From the NCBI RefSeq assembly GCF_017115095.1, contig NZ_JABXKI010000196.1, positions 1 through 49,736 of the forward strand: DNA of 49,736 bases. Direction: 5' to 3'. Position numbers and translations under genes: made by a program. How positions within the stretch are numbered: position 1 is the stretch's first letter; every line of letters begins with the position of its first letter. Shown piece after piece: positions 10,401 to 19,712 of this stretch. Under the pieces are notes generated by a model. It saw only the letters and a program-made list of their open reading frames with translations, was not told the origin of the DNA and did no database searches. This DNA comes from Nostoc sp. NMS4. Its GTDB lineage: Bacteria; Cyanobacteriota; Cyanobacteriia; Cyanobacteriales; Nostocaceae.

Positions 10401-12820
10401 GGAACTTTAAAGCCAGTATTTTGTAAGTTGAAATTCTGCGCCAGCACATTTAAATCAAATCTGGCAATTTGGGGCGCGCCAGTTGGGGGAGACTGAATAG
10501 CGATCGCACCATTAGCACTCAATCCTGGGGTACTTGCGTTTTCAACGATAATCTGCTGTCCATTCCACTGAAATTTTGCGGTAACAGGTTTTGCCAGCAG
10601 CGCTACCCCTTGAGGAAGGCTGATTTGTCCGGCGGCGCGAATATCTGCAAGTTGGAAAGATTTGGTTGTACCTGCTAACTGAATATTGCTATTCAGCTGT
10701 CCTCGCAATTGTGGTGAAAAGCGGCTGAGTTGAATTTGAGAAGTTTTGACAGATCCTTGCCAGCGTTGTTGTGCAAGTTCACCTGTAGCTCTAATTGTCC
10801 CCCCGGCGACGTTCACAACCGCATCGGGAAAGACGATATTCTCTCCTTGTTTGGTAACAACAACTCGTCCGGTGGTGGGATAGGTGGCACTCGGCGCTTG
10901 CACCCGCGCTACTGTTTGCAGATTGCTTAGAGTACCCGAAATATCCGCATTTGCCGAGACATTCCCAATGGTGATGGAGGGTGAGGAATTGTAGGCTTTA
11001 GCGATCGCATCTCCTGGTATATTTTTTGCTTGCACATTCAACGCCACCCTACCTTGGGGTGCAAGCTGAACTCGTCCGCTAGCTGTAACTTGCCCTCCCA
11101 CATCTGGATTTGCTTGAACGCGAGAAACATTGACGTTTAAGGGTGTACCCAGAGAACCAGAAATTTTAGCGTTCGCAGATATACCACCAACATTAATGGG
11201 AGTGGAAATACCATAACCTTGAGCGATCGCATTTGCTGGGATACCTTGAGCTTGAATATCTACACCTACCTGACCTTGGGGAGCCAATTGAATTTGACCA
11301 TTGGCGGTGATTTTCCCCCCGGCTGGCGGCGTTACCTGAACATTAGAAACATCAAGTTTCAATGGCTGTTTGCGAAGTGAGCCAGAAATTTGGGCTTTTG
11401 CAGAAACATTGCCCACTGCGATCGGGAGAGTAACGCCATAACCCCGTGCTAGTATATCTCCTGATATCCCATCAGCTTGAGCATTAAATATTACCCCATC
11501 TTTGGTTCCTAGATTAGCTTGACCGCCGCCTGTAATTTCACCACCAGCTGCGGGGACTATTTTCAAATTGGAGACAGTAAGTTGAGATGCAGTTTGAGAT
11601 GCATTCAAGCGGAAATCAGTATTAATGGTTTTAAATTGAATGCGGTCAACTTGAATCGGTTTGGTGTTATTTACCGTACCGCTTAGAACTGGTTGTTGAA
11701 GTGCGCCTAGTATTTTAATATTTGCTTGAATTTCGCCACTAGCTGGGACTGACGAATTTACTTTTAGGGTATCTAAGATATTTTTCGCACTAACTGGTTT
11801 AATCTGAGCAGAGACATTAAAACCTGTTTGAGTATTAATTGTTCCATTAGCCAGAATGGGAACTTTGCCAAAGTTCGTACTCAGATTATCTAAAGTAACT
11901 GTCTGACCCTGAAATAGAAATTTCCCATTAAAATTAGAAATCGGCTGAGGAATATTTTGAATTTTTGCAGTGATTTGATTAGCTGTAGCTGTCCCGGTAA
12001 TTGCAATGTCTGACAGTTTGGCTGGAATTTGAACCCCTAAGTCAGCATTTAAATACCCAGCTTGCAGAGCGATCGGTAACTGAATTAATCGAGTGATATC
12101 AGATACTTGTAAATTTTGTGTTTGTAGTTGAAGGTTAGTTTGTTGAGCTTTTACTTGGGTTTCGCCAACAATTTTAACATTCCCTCCCCTAGTGAGTTGA
12201 GTATTGAAGTCATAACCGATCCTTTGATTTTTGTCGGAAAATCGGGCAATACCACCAACTCGATCTAAGATTACTGAGCCTTTCGGTTTAGTTGCTGCGG
12301 TGAATGGCATCAACTCGATATTGCCATCTTGAATTTGCAGCGACTGTAACTCAGTTTGAATAAAGCCTTGTCCCTCCCCAGCCTTAACCTGGGCTGTCAC
12401 CCAACGACCATCTTTATCCTGTTGAACGTAGACATTAGGTTGAACTAAGGTGACATTTAATTCCAGTTTTCGGCTAAGGAGGAGTTGCAACGGCGAGAAT
12501 TGCACCTCCAAAGCTTTCGCTACCACCGAATCTCCATCGCTAGCAGTTGCTGGTATCGATAAAGAGCTAAATCTCAGACTAGTGAGCGAAAAACGTTCAA
12601 CGTTCCCAACTTTTACCGAACGCCCCAGCAATTGCTGAAGATTTTGCTGCACTAATGGCGCTAAATCTTTGTATATATAGTTTCTAGCCCACCAAGCACC
12701 AACTATAATTCCAACTAGCAAAACCCCAGCCAGAGCCAAACTGGTACGTCCTAAAAGCAGGAGCCACAGACGACGATTAGATGGTTTTTGATTGTTTTCT
12801 GAATTTGGCGATCGCGTCAT
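7412..12820 (-). CDS. tamB: TamB/DUF490 translocation and assembly module protein
   Basis: A very large (1802 aa) envelope protein with one N-terminal membrane anchor (about residues 17-45) after a short cytoplasmic tail. The rest is a long run of beta-rich repeats of the AsmA/TamB type (recurring GQVQLAPQG-, GxIxANGxI- and LxGNVxxPxxxG-like strands) and a C-terminal DUF490 region from about residue 1400 to the end, finishing in an aromatic residue (EYETRF). TamB-family proteins bridge inner and outer membranes; they have been linked to outer-membrane protein insertion and phospholipid transport. A Thr/Ala/Asn-rich low-complexity insert lies near residues 1430-1495. Starts at ATG; no partner gene (TamA/Omp85) is adjacent. 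The length is typical for cyanobacterial members. Confidence 0.92.
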   Translation of the reverse strand: MTRSPNSENNQKPSNRRLWLLLLGRTSLALAGVLLVGIIVGAWWARNYIYKDLAPLVQQNLQQLLGRSVKVGNVERFSLTSLRFSSLSIPATASDGDSVVAKALEVQFSPLQLLLSRKLELNVTLVQPNVYVQQDKDGRWVTAQVKAGEGQGFIQTELQSLQIQDGNIELMPFTAATKPKGSVILDRVGGIARFSDKNQRIGYDFNTQLTRGGNVKIVGETQVKAQQTNLQLQTQNLQVSDITRLIQLPIALQAGYLNADLGVQIPAKLSDIAITGTATANQITAKIQNIPQPISNFNGKFLFQGQTVTLDNLSTNFGKVPILANGTINTQTGFNVSAQIKPVSAKNILDTLKVNSSVPASGEIQANIKILGALQQPVLSGTVNNTKPIQVDRIQFKTINTDFRLNASQTASQLTVSNLKIVPAAGGEITGGGQANLGTKDGVIFNAQADGISGDILARGYGVTLPIAVGNVSAKAQISGSLRKQPLKLDVSNVQVTPPAGGKITANGQIQLAPQGQVGVDIQAQGIPANAIAQGYGISTPINVGGISANAKISGSLGTPLNVNVSRVQANPDVGGQVTASGRVQLAPQGRVALNVQAKNIPGDAIAKAYNSSPSITIGNVSANADISGTLSNLQTVARVQAPSATYPTTGRVVVTKQGENIVFPDAVVNVAGGTIRATGELAQQRWQGSVKTSQIQLSRFSPQLRGQLNSNIQLAGTTKSFQLADIRAAGQISLPQGVALLAKPVTAKFQWNGQQIIVENASTPGLSANGAIAIQSPPTGAPQIARFDLNVLAQNFNLQNTGFKVPGDVAIAGRLDFNGKVTGTPDVPQAKGNIRLRNFNVSNLAFDPLLTGNVNLQGGQGASLRLAGKQDRIALNLGADYRPTSFLVKRDGAITTGRTEGDNLLINAQQFPIALVGGFLPNNQLKPLAGQLSGNLVVNLNNYAIAGDVAIARPRVARVAADEFRGSINYADGTASLANGLLQIGDSNIALSGNVQMGNDPQFQFQANFAQAKIQRLLQAFNIYDFKDLNSGLQPPTLAGAEALQTESISLPNADLKTQLGYFSNITAANAKEQQVETKQTPSLPSLAELTGALSGAITANGSLKSGLNVGFNFQGANWQWGNYSINQLVAQGTFANGLVTLSPLSVGIDGGLVAFSGQLGTEQLSGKLNVASLPLSLLEPFIEKYPIDITGKVNADATLAGSLQDPNVKGKVALANATLNKQPVQTGEVNFDYNKARLNFDSTLLVTGTQPVAIKGSVPAPLPFAKVQPDSNQISINANVQNEGLALLNLLTNNQVAWVDGQGKVDLNVQGTLNEPIINGNATLNNATFRAQALSDPLTNVTGTALFNGSTVSVENIQGNYNQGKVTASGILPIFDAQQAAANPLTVSIADKLNFKLAGLYEGGVGGDVVVRGTALKPVIGGEIKLSNGQVIIGNSTTTKKSTATTEANTKVINLDRQQTNPNATPTADNSANPVATADASTKPVVTADANTSAVTPSNLPVTFTDLKLILDKNIRVTTQSLLSFVPGGAALSQPILNFDATGGLTINGTLAKPLPEGLIRLTGGRLSLFSTEFTLARGYEQTARFIPSQGLDPTLDVRLTAIVPEASAKNTQTLESPLSSEVSDVSVSNFGTLRSVTVQARANGPASKLAENLELTSEPSRSKGEIVALLGGSILGSFSGQADAGQGLTNFASSTILGSLQGTITAVGQAVGFSEFRIFPTPSINNDESKTSKASILNLSAEGVFDINKNFSASLSRALSSNDSFRFNVLYRVNDEILMRGSTDVGDDNQLQVEYETRF

Positions 12821-13693
12821 GATTATTACCAGTACCAGTAATTTTTCTGGAGTGAAGCTAGAGATAAATTAGTTAGTTGCATCAGCGAGTCACAAAATAT
12901 GGTTTCACAATATCAGGACTTACGCAAGAACTTTGTGGCAAGCTGCTTTTATTTTCTAGAAGAGGGTGCGCCAATAAGACACATTTCGAGTGCATCTATC
13001 TTATTTGATGATTTTGTCTAATTCCTGAATTTATTTCGCTTAATAATTCGTTTTTCACCAGATATTAGCTTTGTTGATTTTCTTATTTGCCAAATTTGCC
13101 AGGATGAGGAAGATTATTGATTACTGCTTAAATTTGAACAGTATTTTCAGGCAATTTTATAACCATTTAAATTGATATCTTTGAGATATTATATCTTATT
13201 TACTTAATACCGTTTCTTTATAAAGCTGTATATATTTACCCCAAGCTACGCTGTTCTCCCAAAGCATCGGTTAGACTACAAAGAGGTCTTGTTAGATGCG
13301 TCTTAATAAATAATTAGTATAAAGTATAAATATTAATTATCCTTTAAAAAGTAGGTAGTATTTTATTATTAAATTACTTTGCGATCGCTCCTGTATATAC
13401 GACCCTGGTTATAAACTTTAACCTCTGTAGAATCTAACTTAGTATAGATGACTATGGTAATTTAATTTCCCGAATAACAGGATGCGAATCTCTAGGGTAC
13501 ACTACATGAACGCACATAGGTGTCAAGTTAACGTGAAAGTTATATCCCACAAGGAACTGAAGTTCCAAGAAGAATAGCAAAAGTCATCTTCAGATGACTA
13601 AATATACCTAAAAATCCTTAGTCATCTTTTAGATGACTTTAACTGTTAGCCTTGAACTTGAATTCAAGGTGGGTGACGAAGCCAACAGTTAAG
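12821..13693. other. Intergenic region with a cluster of small hairpins
   Basis: This 873-bp stretch lies between the radical SAM gene and tamB. The part nearest tamB (12821-13480) is AT-rich and featureless apart from a HIP1 site at about 13381. The part at 13480-13690 contains the hairpin cluster described separately. The best small frame (13482-13577, 31 codons, plus strand) is not convincing. Confidence 0.5.
13553..13690. repeat. Cluster of small palindromes downstream of the radical SAM gene
   Basis: Four stem-loops within 140 bp: GGAAC/GTTCC (13553-13566), GTCATCT/AGATGAC (13583-13598), the same stem again (13620-13638), and AACTGTT/AACAGTT (13641-13690) enclosing CTTGAATTCAAG (13657-13668). 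The last begins just after the radical SAM stop codon and may end its transcript. The arrangement recalls ends of IS200/IS605-type elements, but no transposase is present. Confidence 0.5.
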
Positions 13694-15202
13694 CTATTTG
13701 CTTAAGTTGACACCATATTTGATTAAGCGTAACCCTTCTAGTCTGAGAGCTTCAGGATAGAGAGCTTTGTAAATATTGCAATTTGGAGATTGAATATCGT
13801 AACGACCTGTAGCTTTAAAAGTTGCCAGAGAACAACCACCTGTACACCAATATTTCCACTCACAAGTACGACAACCTTCTTTTTCTTCAACTGACAAATT
13901 CTGAATACCTGCTTTATCTTGTCGCACAAGAGTTAAAGGATCTTGAGTTTTAGAAGAAGATATAGTTTTATGTAGCTGCATCTGACATTTAGCAATTTGC
14001 CCTTTGTAATCAAATACGAGATAGCTTTGCCCAACTCCACAAGTTCGTTTATGAGGAGATGCTAAATTAGCACGATCGATCAATGAGCCTAGTAAACTCC
14101 GATTAGGTAATTTCAATTCAATAACTTTGAATGCTGCCAACATTCCCTCAATTAACCGAGATTCTTCTAGTTGCAAGTCTTCGTAAGAAGTTGACAGTTC
14201 GTTTTCTCGATAGAAATTTAAACTAAAAGGTAGATTATATTCTAATATCCATTCCAGAAGATCGGGTAATCCTTCTGCATTCCGCCCACTAACTGTAATG
14301 GAAATATCTGGAATCAGACCATTTTGCAAAGCAATCTTAATACCTCGTTCAACATCTTGAAACGATCCCTTTCCGCTTGCATAAGAACGTTGGATATTAT
14401 GGAAATTTGATAATCCATCTAGTGAAATCATGAGACGTAGATTTAAGGTTTGCAGCATCTCAATCATCTCAGGTGTAATCAATGTTCCATTACTGAGAAC
14501 GACTCCATCTAATATAATATTTGTTTCTTTGCTAAGAGATTGAGCGTATAAATGCAGATCCTTAATTAAAGCAGAGCAAAGTAATGCCTCTCCTCCTGCA
14601 TATTTCAGTTTGACGCGGCGGTAATGATTTAACTTAGCAGAGCGAAATGTAGATTCAATAGCTGCTTTACCTATATCTATTGACATATCCTTTGCTTCGT
14701 GCGGAAGATAGCAATAGTCGCATCTTAAATTACAGCGATCGGTGATATGCAACCAGGCTGTTAAAGTTTCTGGAATTTCATTTAAGTTAAATGAGGAATA
14801 ATTATTGGGTGCAATTAAACGTGCTTGATATAGTTCTTGAATCGCTGCTTGTAAGTCTGTTGGGTCAATGTCAGGATGCTCGATTGCAATATCATCTAAT
14901 TTATGAGGATTTGTAAATTGGTCGAGTAAATATATCGCTGATTTATTCAGAACTGCTACTTTATGATAAGTACCATAACAGATAGAATAAGTATCATCTA
15001 AATTCATCATCTGTGAATTAGGAACTCTCACAAATTCTGTGTCCAACATCCCTAGAGATAATTGGCTATCTGAGCTTAATTCTGTTAAAGGGGATAAGTC
15101 ACAAGCACAATCACCTCCATCACAGTCGCATTGCCCAGTTGGTACATAAGTAGAATTGAGAGAAACTAAAATTTGGGGTCGATCAATTTTTTTACTAAAC
15201 AT
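13694..15202 (-). CDS. Radical SAM/SPASM protein with N-terminal RRE-like domain
   Basis: A 502-residue probable peptide-modifying enzyme. From the N-terminus: a CxC-x4-CxC segment (QCDCDGGDCACD, about residues 24-34); a PqqD-like small winged-helix region (about 60-140, YHKVAVLNKSAIYLLDQF); the radical SAM core starting near residue 155 with the 4Fe-4S motif in DRCNLRCDYCY (CxxxCxxC) and a KYAGGEALL glycine-rich strand; and a C-terminal SPASM region with CGVGQ, KCQMQ and the cluster GCRTCEWKYWCTGGC. Such enzymes often install thioether or C-C crosslinks on ribosomal peptides. The ATG at 15202 overlaps the upstream gene by 8 bp; a GTG at 15226 is also possible. It is the last gene of the minus-strand cassette. 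No precursor peptide gene was identified with confidence, so substrate is unknown. Confidence 0.88.
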   Translation of the reverse strand: MFSKKIDRPQILVSLNSTYVPTGQCDCDGGDCACDLSPLTELSSDSQLSLGMLDTEFVRVPNSQMMNLDDTYSICYGTYHKVAVLNKSAIYLLDQFTNPHKLDDIAIEHPDIDPTDLQAAIQELYQARLIAPNNYSSFNLNEIPETLTAWLHITDRCNLRCDYCYLPHEAKDMSIDIGKAAIESTFRSAKLNHYRRVKLKYAGGEALLCSALIKDLHLYAQSLSKETNIILDGVVLSNGTLITPEMIEMLQTLNLRLMISLDGLSNFHNIQRSYASGKGSFQDVERGIKIALQNGLIPDISITVSGRNAEGLPDLLEWILEYNLPFSLNFYRENELSTSYEDLQLEESRLIEGMLAAFKVIELKLPNRSLLGSLIDRANLASPHKRTCGVGQSYLVFDYKGQIAKCQMQLHKTISSSKTQDPLTLVRQDKAGIQNLSVEEKEGCRTCEWKYWCTGGCSLATFKATGRYDIQSPNCNIYKALYPEALRLEGLRLIKYGVNLSK

Positions 15203-17987
15203 GAGAAGATGGCTGTTTTGTCGCACGTATTCTAGTCAGAAACATTTGTTGATCGCACCATTCCTTAAGAGCTTTATGATCTTTCCACTGAGATTTTAGT
15301 TGCTGAATCAGAGTTTTAGAAAGTTCTATAGGCAACCGTTCAATTTTCTTTTGGAGTAGATTTAGCTCATGTTTGATCGAATACGGCCCGAAACCTCCAT
15401 GTTGAAAGATTTGGGGTATTCCTTGAGCATATTTACTAAAAGCAAAATTGTAGTTAGCTTTTAGGAATTCAACATCACCTTCTATCCGTAACATCCGGCC
15501 AAAGTATAGTGTATGAATATTTTGATATGAGTGGAAGCGATCGCTAAGTTCTTGTGCATAGTCTGAAATATGCTCGTAGGCTTTTGCATAATAATCAAAT
15601 TCAGCTTTACCTACAAGGCTATCAATAGCATATCGCGTGTCATTGTACTCTAAACTAGTCTGATAAGAGCGATCGTTGAGTTTTAGAGCTTGGTCTTGCA
15701 GGGTGCGATCGCCTGTTTGAAACCCAAGATGCCAATAGATACTGGCAATTTGGTGCAAAATTCCAGGTAATTCCTCTTCAAGTCCGTATTTCTCTGCCAG
15801 TCTCAGGCTTTTTTCTAAAGCATTTTGAGCAAGACTTAGTAGATTCAAATCCCACTGTACCTGTGTCACATCCCAAACAGCTTCATTTACTACCTCAGCA
15901 CTAAACCACTGATTTAAGCCTAACTGAAAGTATGCCCGACACAATATTTGATTATCGTTTTCCTCATTGTCGCAACGGCTTAAGGCTCGTTCAAGTAGCT
16001 GTTTAGCTTTAAGATAATTACCATTATCTACTAAAATAGTCGCAGAGGCAATTTCGGCGTTAGCTATTTCGCGTTCGCTCTCAACACTCGACCACATATC
16101 AATAGCAGCCTTAAAACACTGTTCAGCTTTTACATAATCTTTTTGTTGCCCATACAAAAAGCCCAAGTTATTCTGAATACTAGCCATAACTTGAGTTAAA
16201 CCTTTGTCAGGAATGTCAATTTCCATAGCAGCATCCCAACCTAATTTGTAATATTTCTCGGCTTCTCGAAAGTTATTAAGTTGTCGATGCAGATAACCAA
16301 CTAAGTTAGCGACAGCCGGAATAGCGTATGATAGATTTTTGCCTTGAACTAGGGATAAACACTCTTGTTGATATCTTAAGGCTTCATTATAAAGATGTAA
16401 CTTGGTATTTAGCATTCCCAAGACATTATAAATATCTGCTTGATGAGAAGAATTATCAGATTGTTCTGATAACATCCCCTCTAGCTTGATCAGTTCATTT
16501 TCTTTGGTACTTTTATCTTTAAGAGCGTGAACAATCTTTGATTCAAAAATAATCAGTTTAAATTTTTGATCTGAGGTTATTTCTGTTTCAAACTGTTTGG
16601 CAATTGCCAATAATTGATTTACAAAGCCAAATTTTTTCGATTGGCGGCGTATCCTATCAGTAACTTCATGCCAAGTTTCAAAGCCGATTGTCGGATCGGC
16701 ATATAAAGCATTCCAAAGCCATCGCGTAGTATTGAATTCCCGCAGTTGTTTAACTTCTTCAATCAAAAACTCGATACTAGCGACTTGATGAAAATCATCA
16801 GAGTAACGTTGAACCTCCAATATCCTTTTTTGTGGACCTAAATCATAATCTTTTCGCTCAAAATATTTGGCAGCAATCCGACTATCTCGTTTTCTCCATT
16901 CCAAATCTGGGTCAATATCTGCCCATACATATTTCTCAACCAAGTCTCGCACAATATCATGTAATGATATTTGAGAACCACCGATTACTGGTTTGATAAA
17001 AAAGTAGCTTTGGGCATCAATAAATAATCTTTGAGCCTCTTCTGTAGATAGTTCTAATAAATTAGCAATATCAGAGCTATCTAATGGATAGATACGTGAA
17101 AGTAACAGAGTTAATCGATCCATTGATGTCCGAAGCTGCGTAATATGTCGAACCATTTCAGCTTCAAAGCCACCAGTTTTTTCTAACCGGCTGGGAATAG
17201 TTTCTATATCTTCACTCTCTAACCAATCTGGTATGACTTCCCGATAAGCATACTCTACTCCAAATTCAATCATTATCGGGCTACCACCAGAAAGAACTAT
17301 GATTTTTTTAACCAATTCTTGTCCGAGAGTAAAGTGAAGTTGCTCCTCCTTACAAAGAATATATTTTTGGACATCATCATGAGTAAATTCATTTAATTCC
17401 AAATAAGCTAATTGGTCTTCTGTGAATGACTTTTCGAGAATTTGACGAGCAATACTAGGGCGACCTGCTAAAATAAATATGGCATTCTCTAGTTGATGGC
17501 ATAAATTGCCAATACACTCCCAAACTTGCTCTCTTACATCTGCTTGTCCTAACTTCTCAACCGTATCAATTAGAAATACCAATCTCTGTTGGCTGGATTT
17601 TCGATTAATTTCATCAACCAAGAACTTTTCAAGTTGTCCGCGTTCTTGTTCGTATGCAATTTGACTGAGGCGGTTTTCATCTTCTCGCAGTTGTCGTAAC
17701 CGCAGCAACCATTCTTTATATGTATGATCGTATAATTGTTTGGCGATTTGAGTGTATAAATCTTCTGCATCATTAAAAACAGGGATATCGCAATCGATAA
17801 TTTCAGTTGTTCCAATTTGAACTTGGCTTAAACGTGATTTTAATGCGTGAATTAACCAAGTTTTGCCAATTCCACCTCTACCCTCTATTAATACTACACG
17901 CAGTTTCTGGGAATCCTGAACCAGGGAAATAATTCGATTTAGATGTTCTGCACGACCGACAAACTCTAATTTATTTAGTTCAGACAT
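15195..17987 (-). CDS. STAND-type P-loop ATPase with C-terminal TPRs
   Basis: A 930-residue signalling ATPase. The Walker A motif GRGGIGKT is at residues 36-43, preceded by the EFVGRAEHL box common in STAND/NB-ARC proteins; a Walker B candidate RLVFLIDTVE lies near 136-145. A winged-helix-like and helical region follows. From about 515 to 900 there are TPR-type helical pairs (for example YNVLGMLNTKLHLYNEALRY, IQNNLGFLYGQQKDYVKAE). STAND proteins act as regulated switches: ligand or partner binding to the repeats drives ATP-dependent oligomerisation. It lies 52 bp after the upstream ATPase gene and overlaps the radical SAM gene, so co-transcription is likely. The combination of TPR-STAND with radical SAM recalls the actinobacterial Fxs gene sets, by analogy only. 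Confidence 0.87.
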   Translation of the reverse strand: MSELNKLEFVGRAEHLNRIISLVQDSQKLRVVLIEGRGGIGKTWLIHALKSRLSQVQIGTTEIIDCDIPVFNDAEDLYTQIAKQLYDHTYKEWLLRLRQLREDENRLSQIAYEQERGQLEKFLVDEINRKSSQQRLVFLIDTVEKLGQADVREQVWECIGNLCHQLENAIFILAGRPSIARQILEKSFTEDQLAYLELNEFTHDDVQKYILCKEEQLHFTLGQELVKKIIVLSGGSPIMIEFGVEYAYREVIPDWLESEDIETIPSRLEKTGGFEAEMVRHITQLRTSMDRLTLLLSRIYPLDSSDIANLLELSTEEAQRLFIDAQSYFFIKPVIGGSQISLHDIVRDLVEKYVWADIDPDLEWRKRDSRIAAKYFERKDYDLGPQKRILEVQRYSDDFHQVASIEFLIEEVKQLREFNTTRWLWNALYADPTIGFETWHEVTDRIRRQSKKFGFVNQLLAIAKQFETEITSDQKFKLIIFESKIVHALKDKSTKENELIKLEGMLSEQSDNSSHQADIYNVLGMLNTKLHLYNEALRYQQECLSLVQGKNLSYAIPAVANLVGYLHRQLNNFREAEKYYKLGWDAAMEIDIPDKGLTQVMASIQNNLGFLYGQQKDYVKAEQCFKAAIDMWSSVESEREIANAEIASATILVDNGNYLKAKQLLERALSRCDNEENDNQILCRAYFQLGLNQWFSAEVVNEAVWDVTQVQWDLNLLSLAQNALEKSLRLAEKYGLEEELPGILHQIASIYWHLGFQTGDRTLQDQALKLNDRSYQTSLEYNDTRYAIDSLVGKAEFDYYAKAYEHISDYAQELSDRFHSYQNIHTLYFGRMLRIEGDVEFLKANYNFAFSKYAQGIPQIFQHGGFGPYSIKHELNLLQKKIERLPIELSKTLIQQLKSQWKDHKALKEWCDQQMFLTRIRATKQPSSHV

Positions 17988-18039
17988 AATAGACTCCTAT
18001 TTAATTCTTACAACAACCCAGTACACATCTATTCGCTAC

Positions 18040-19695
18040 TTAGTTATTTTGAATTGCTTCATCAAACTTCTGAATCAAATATCTATAGGGTGCGTCATTG
18101 TATTCCTCGTTGTGTAGATAGTAATTGACTACAAACTGAAATTCCCAGTCATTTTCTACTTCCGATTTAAGGGTATAAATAAATTCATGAAATTGCTCTC
18201 TATCTGTATTGCGGAATATTCCCAGAGTTTCTTCAACGGTTTTATCAAAGAAATCATTACGGAGTTCTTGTCTATAAGCCAGACTATCAGGGCCAAAATT
18301 GATAAATCCAGCGTGTTTCTGAAGACTTTGAAAAAAATATTGCATAGACCAAGTACCCGCAACAGCAGAATTATTCTTTGATTTCAGTTCATGAATATAT
18401 TCCCAGCAGATTTGAGCCGCTTCGCTACAAAGTTCTTGAAAGTTATCAGGCGATGTTTCTCGGAGAAGACCAATAACTAGCAGCCGCCGTGTCATTCCAT
18501 CTTTGATCATCGTTTTATCACGAGTAAAAATAGATGTCTTTGTTAGTTCAAAACTTAATTTATAGCTATCCTCACTGAAAGGTAACTTAAATCTCCGAAC
18601 CGCTTCCTTTAATACCCAAGTCCCATTGAGGATGGGAAATATACTCAACTTTTCAATAGATTCGTATAGATGATTATTTTCTTTTGTCAAGCTTTCTTTA
18701 ATCTGATCTCTACACCTTTTGAGGTTTTGTTCCCATAATTGATTGCCATAAATGTTTAAAAGCCAACTTACCGGATAACAACCATCTCGATAAACTTTTA
18801 GTGCTTCAGCAATTCCCCCTGGATGTCCACCAGTTAAATATAATAAATGTCCTGCTAGTAAAGCCAGACTTTCAGAATTCATATCTATAGGCTGGAGATA
18901 TTTTGTTGCTGTATCTTGAATTACTTCCCAGTTAAAAGGAGAGAGTGTTAGTTTAGGAAAAATCCGATCTAATGGGAGATCGATTAGACAGCGAGCTGCA
19001 ATCACAACGCGAAGTCTCCGAGAATTATCTTTAAAAAACTTTAATTCTTTCAAACATTTTTCAATTCTCCATGCAAATTCTTTAAAGTCATTAAAAAGTT
19101 CATTTAAACGTTGTTTTTGTGGGGCACTGCCATCTAAATCAATTAGCAGTACAATACCTTTTTTCCCCTGAAATTGCCATTTAGCCCAATTTCTATGCAA
19201 TACTGAGCCTAAACGTTCTCCCCAAGTTAAATCATGCCCTTCTGGAAGCGTCAGTTGCAGAGAACTTGCCAATCGTTTTTCTAAGTCTTCAATATTTTCA
19301 TAACCAGAGATGGAAGCGTAAGCACAACACCATTCTAATTCTTGAAATTTCCCCAATATCTGTTTGAGAAATTCTGTTTTTCCGTAACCTTCAGGTGCTG
19401 TCACCAGACGATAAGGGGGAGAATTAGTGGCTGTAATTTCATTAATTGCCGCATCTCGATTCGTGAATGGGATCTTATCAGGCTGAAGCTCTAAGGAATG
19501 AGGATTTATCTCGCTTAATTCTGATTGAGCTTTTTCTATTTCCTTGAATTTATCTTGAAGTTGCTTTTGCAATTTACTTTTATCTACATTATTCAGCGTC
19601 CATCCTATTTGATTGCTGAGAGTTTCAGCCTCAGTGTTTAAATTAGCTATTAACTGTTCTAGATGGTTTTTTTGTAAATCTAAAGAGCTTTTCAT
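18040..19695 (-). CDS. P-loop (STAND-like) ATPase with N-terminal coiled-coil adaptor module
   Basis: A 551-residue protein. Residues 1-65 are a helical hairpin or coiled coil with LNNVDKSKLQKQLQDKFKEI, clearly related to the C-terminus of the neighbouring protease. The ATPase core has a Walker A in TAPEGYGKTEFL near residue 100 and a Walker B in GIVLLIDLDGS near 180; LLYLTGGHPGGIAEAL near 290 resembles the helical region of STAND ATPases. The last 200 residues are helical without recognisable repeats. It sits 17 bp after the protease gene, on the same strand. I infer that the shared modules dock the ATPase onto the protease, the ATPase acting as trigger or regulator. No exact family name is assigned. 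Confidence 0.8.
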   Translation of the reverse strand: MKSSLDLQKNHLEQLIANLNTEAETLSNQIGWTLNNVDKSKLQKQLQDKFKEIEKAQSELSEINPHSLELQPDKIPFTNRDAAINEITATNSPPYRLVTAPEGYGKTEFLKQILGKFQELEWCCAYASISGYENIEDLEKRLASSLQLTLPEGHDLTWGERLGSVLHRNWAKWQFQGKKGIVLLIDLDGSAPQKQRLNELFNDFKEFAWRIEKCLKELKFFKDNSRRLRVVIAARCLIDLPLDRIFPKLTLSPFNWEVIQDTATKYLQPIDMNSESLALLAGHLLYLTGGHPGGIAEALKVYRDGCYPVSWLLNIYGNQLWEQNLKRCRDQIKESLTKENNHLYESIEKLSIFPILNGTWVLKEAVRRFKLPFSEDSYKLSFELTKTSIFTRDKTMIKDGMTRRLLVIGLLRETSPDNFQELCSEAAQICWEYIHELKSKNNSAVAGTWSMQYFFQSLQKHAGFINFGPDSLAYRQELRNDFFDKTVEETLGIFRNTDREQFHEFIYTLKSEVENDWEFQFVVNYYLHNEEYNDAPYRYLIQKFDEAIQNN

Positions 19696-19712
19696 TTTAT
19701 TTAGGGATTAAA

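Noticed and set aside
13482..13577. 31-residue plus-strand frame as a precursor peptide for the radical SAM enzyme
   Set aside because: It is on the opposite strand, lacks a leader/core layout and sits in a palindrome-rich block.
13641..13690. Classical intrinsic terminator for the radical SAM gene
   Set aside because: The stem is interrupted and no T-run follows in the sense of transcription; kept only as part of a palindrome cluster.
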